A stretch of DNA of 64,000 bases, from NCBI GenBank assembly GCA_025452255.1, contig CP104974.1, forward strand, positions 1,675,001-1,739,000, written 5' to 3'. A program made the position numbers and the translations under genes. Of the stretch, positions 62,696-64,000 are shown piece after piece. Position 1 is the stretch's first letter. Every line of letters begins with the position of its first letter. Source of the DNA: Devosia sp. A8/3-2 (GTDB taxonomy: Bacteria > Pseudomonadota > Alphaproteobacteria > Rhizobiales > Devosiaceae). Under the pieces are notes generated by a model. The model was not told the origin of the DNA and did not search any database. It saw only the letters and a program-made list of their open reading frames with translations.

Positions 62696-63162
62696 TTGAG
62701 CCCTGTAAACCCATCGGTCTGTCTTTTTGCTTCCCCAGGGATCAGCGTTGCGGCCAGCGCTACATTGATCGAGCGCAAGCCATCGCGCATCGGAATGCGC
62801 ACGCGCAGGTCCACGACATCGGCCACCGCGTCGGGCACCCCGGCGCTTTCGCGGCCCACCATCAAGATGTCATTGGCTTCGTATTGCGCGGCATAGGCCG
62901 AAGCTGTCGCCTTGGTGGAGAGCAATACTAGCCGCCGGCCCTCAGACTGGCGCCACGCCTCGAATGCGGTAAAGCCCGTGTGTTCGCGCACGATGGCATG
63001 GTCGACATAGTCGAGTCCGGCCCGGGCCAGCGATTTGGCCGAGAAGGGGAAGCCGGTGGGGTGGATGATGTGGATCGTGGTACCCAGACACGCGCCGAGC
63101 CGGATCAGCGTGCCGGTATTGTTGGCGATATCGGGCTGATAGAGGGCAAGTTCTACAGGCAT
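62692..63162 (-). CDS. trmL: tRNA (cytidine(34)-2'-O)-methyltransferase
   Basis: SPOUT methyltransferase modifying the wobble base of tRNA-Leu. Intact, 156 residues. [63 protein letters not shown] and [20 protein letters not shown] form the knot-type SAM site. ATG 63162 follows GAGGAG. Coupled to hemF. Confidence 0.93.
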   Translation of the reverse strand: MPVELALYQPDIANNTGTLIRLGACLGTTIHIIHPTGFPFSAKSLARAGLDYVDHAIVREHTGFTAFEAWRQSEGRRLVLLSTKATASAYAAQYEANDILMVGRESAGVPDAVADVVDLRVRIPMRDGLRSINVALAATLIPGEAKRQTDGFTGLK

Positions 63163-63409
63163 GGGCTCCTCGGGCAGGGCGGTATCGGGGCCCTGGATTT
63201 GGCACTTTAAGGTCTGCTGCGGCAATCGGGTTGGGAATAGTGTCGCACTTGTTCCATGTCATTGCCGGGCGCACTGGACAAGTTCCTGTGACAGTGCAAA
63301 AAGAACCCCGGACTGACGGGCCGCTTGAGGGTGGACGGCGGCTGATTCCGCTTATGCGTGAGAGGCCCTGCCGCTACCGGCCGCGTCAGGCGTGTATTGT
63401 ACGGGGATC

Positions 63410-63940
63410 GTGACCTTGGCTACGCAAGCAGAACATTCAACGACGCGGCGGGACTTCCTGTATGTCGCAACCGGTGCCGTTGGTGCCGTGGGCGCGGCGG
63501 CAGTGGTCTGGCCGCTGATCAACCAGCTCAACCCCGATGCGTCGACGCTGGCGCTGGCCAGTATCGAGTTCAATCTCGCCAATATTCCAGAAGGCCAGTC
63601 GGTGACGATCACCGGCGCGGCCTGCCGGTTTTCGTGCGGCATCGCACCCGAGGCCGAGATCGACGAGGCCAAGGCGGTTCCGCTGGCCGACCTCAAGGAT
63701 CCCGAGACCGACGAGCAGCGCACCAAGCCCGGCCATGAAGAATGGCTGATCATGATCGCCAATTGCACCCATCTCGGTTGCGTGCCGATCGGGCAGTCGG
63801 GCGATTTCGATGGCTGGTTCTGCCCCTGCCATGGTTCGCACTACGATAGCGCCGGCCGCATCCGCCACGGCCCGGCACCCAAGAATCTTGTGGTGCCGCC
63901 TTATGAATTCATCAGCGATACGCTGGTCCAGATCGGTTAG
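63410..63940 (+). CDS. petA: Cytochrome bc1 Rieske iron-sulfur subunit
   Basis: Takes electrons from ubiquinol and passes them to cytochrome c1. Tat-type start TTRRDFLYVATGAVGAVG with membrane anchor. Cluster motifs CTHLGCVP and CPCHGSHYD. Between nt 63610 and 63652 the sequence reads GAACRFSCGIAP, foreign to the family; the neighbouring frame reads GLPVFVRHRT, as expected, so two opposite jumps cancel out. GTG 63410 chosen (MTLATQAEHS). About 176 residues. First gene of the bc1 operon. Confidence 0.93.
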   Translation: MTLATQAEHSTTRRDFLYVATGAVGAVGAAAVVWPLINQLNPDASTLALASIEFNLANIPEGQSVTITGAACRFSCGIAPEAEIDEAKAVPLADLKDPETDEQRTKPGHEEWLIMIANCTHLGCVPIGQSGDFDGWFCPCHGSHYDSAGRIRHGPAPKNLVVPPYEFISDTLVQIG

Positions 63941-63954
63941 TGGGGGCTTTTCCG

Positions 63955-64000
63955 ATGTCAGAACATTCGACTTACGTTCCAGGAAATGCCGCCGAAAAGT
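63955..64000 (+). CDS. petB: Cytochrome b subunit of bc1 complex, start only
   Basis: ATG 63955, 14 nt after petA; the 15 visible residues MSEHSTYVPGNAAEK match the short cytosolic lead of alphaproteobacterial cytochrome b, and petB is expected here. The gene is cut by the window edge. Confidence 0.8.
   Translation, partial: MSEHSTYVPGNAAEK

Noticed and set aside
1-64000. Mobile elements, prophage or CRISPR
   Set aside because: No transposase, integrase, phage structural gene or spaced direct-repeat array was seen; frame jumps are not at element borders.

Overview
The window is GC-rich alphaproteobacterial DNA, most likely Hyphomicrobiales and Devosia-like. This rests on gene content and order: a PuuD-type urate oxidase, a fused allantoinase/OHCU decarboxylase, a FrcBCA-type sugar importer, a trmL-hemF pair divergent from petA-petB, and several palindromic intergenic repeats. 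No rRNA, tRNA, CRISPR array or transposase was found.

The sequence is not clean. More than seventy places were found where a well-conserved protein jumps reading frame by one or two bases, in housekeeping genes (murD/murL partner, cca, petA, otsA, malate synthase) as well as accessory ones. Many jumps lie in short homopolymers. At least eleven apparent Leu-to-Pro or Trp-to-Arg changes sit where CCTGG reads CCCGG. I therefore treat most broken genes as intact genes damaged by sequencing or assembly error, possibly from uncorrected long reads of CCWGG-methylated DNA. Genes are annotated across their full inferred extent and the breaks are given.

Layout. 0-6.5 kb: DEAD-box RNA helicase, ketopantoate-reductase-like protein, and a leftward set of META-domain protein, nucleoside deaminase, otsB and otsA (trehalose). 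6.5-28.5 kb: a purine-degradation supercluster. Leftward are allE, allA and, separately, puuE-uraD with a LysR regulator. Rightward are uraH, xdhA, xdhB, xdhC, an ABC importer with a BMP-type binding protein, puuD, guaD and malate synthase G; ade converges on it. Together these read as import of purines or nucleosides, deamination of adenine and guanine, oxidation to urate, allantoin breakdown to glyoxylate and urea, and condensation of glyoxylate with acetyl-CoA to malate. Allantoate amidohydrolase (allC) is the one step not seen. An ArsR/SRPBCC/VOC cassette interrupts the set. 28.5-32 kb: a small membrane protein, topoisomerase IB and a CHASE4-GGDEF-EAL protein. 32-39 kb: a ROK repressor with a clear operator, a fructose-type ABC importer, a polyol dehydrogenase, a lone barstar-like protein and an SDR. 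39-42 kb: MgtC-like protein, a 0.5-kb structured non-coding stretch, a TPR membrane protein and an SMR transporter.

42-49 kb: a murD2-murL pair (the unusual L-Glu-then-epimerise peptidoglycan route), YCII protein, NlpC/P60 hydrolase, peptide-binding protein and mepA. 49-55 kb: two LysR and one AraC regulators, each beside a divergent single gene (Atu4866-like protein, Fsr-type MFS exporter, SDR). 55-64 kb: metallophosphoesterase, two Nudix hydrolases, glutathionyl-hydroquinone reductase, GNAT, cca, a small protein recoverable only after frame correction, an AAA ATPase, hemF, trmL and, divergently, the start of the cytochrome bc1 operon (petA, petB).
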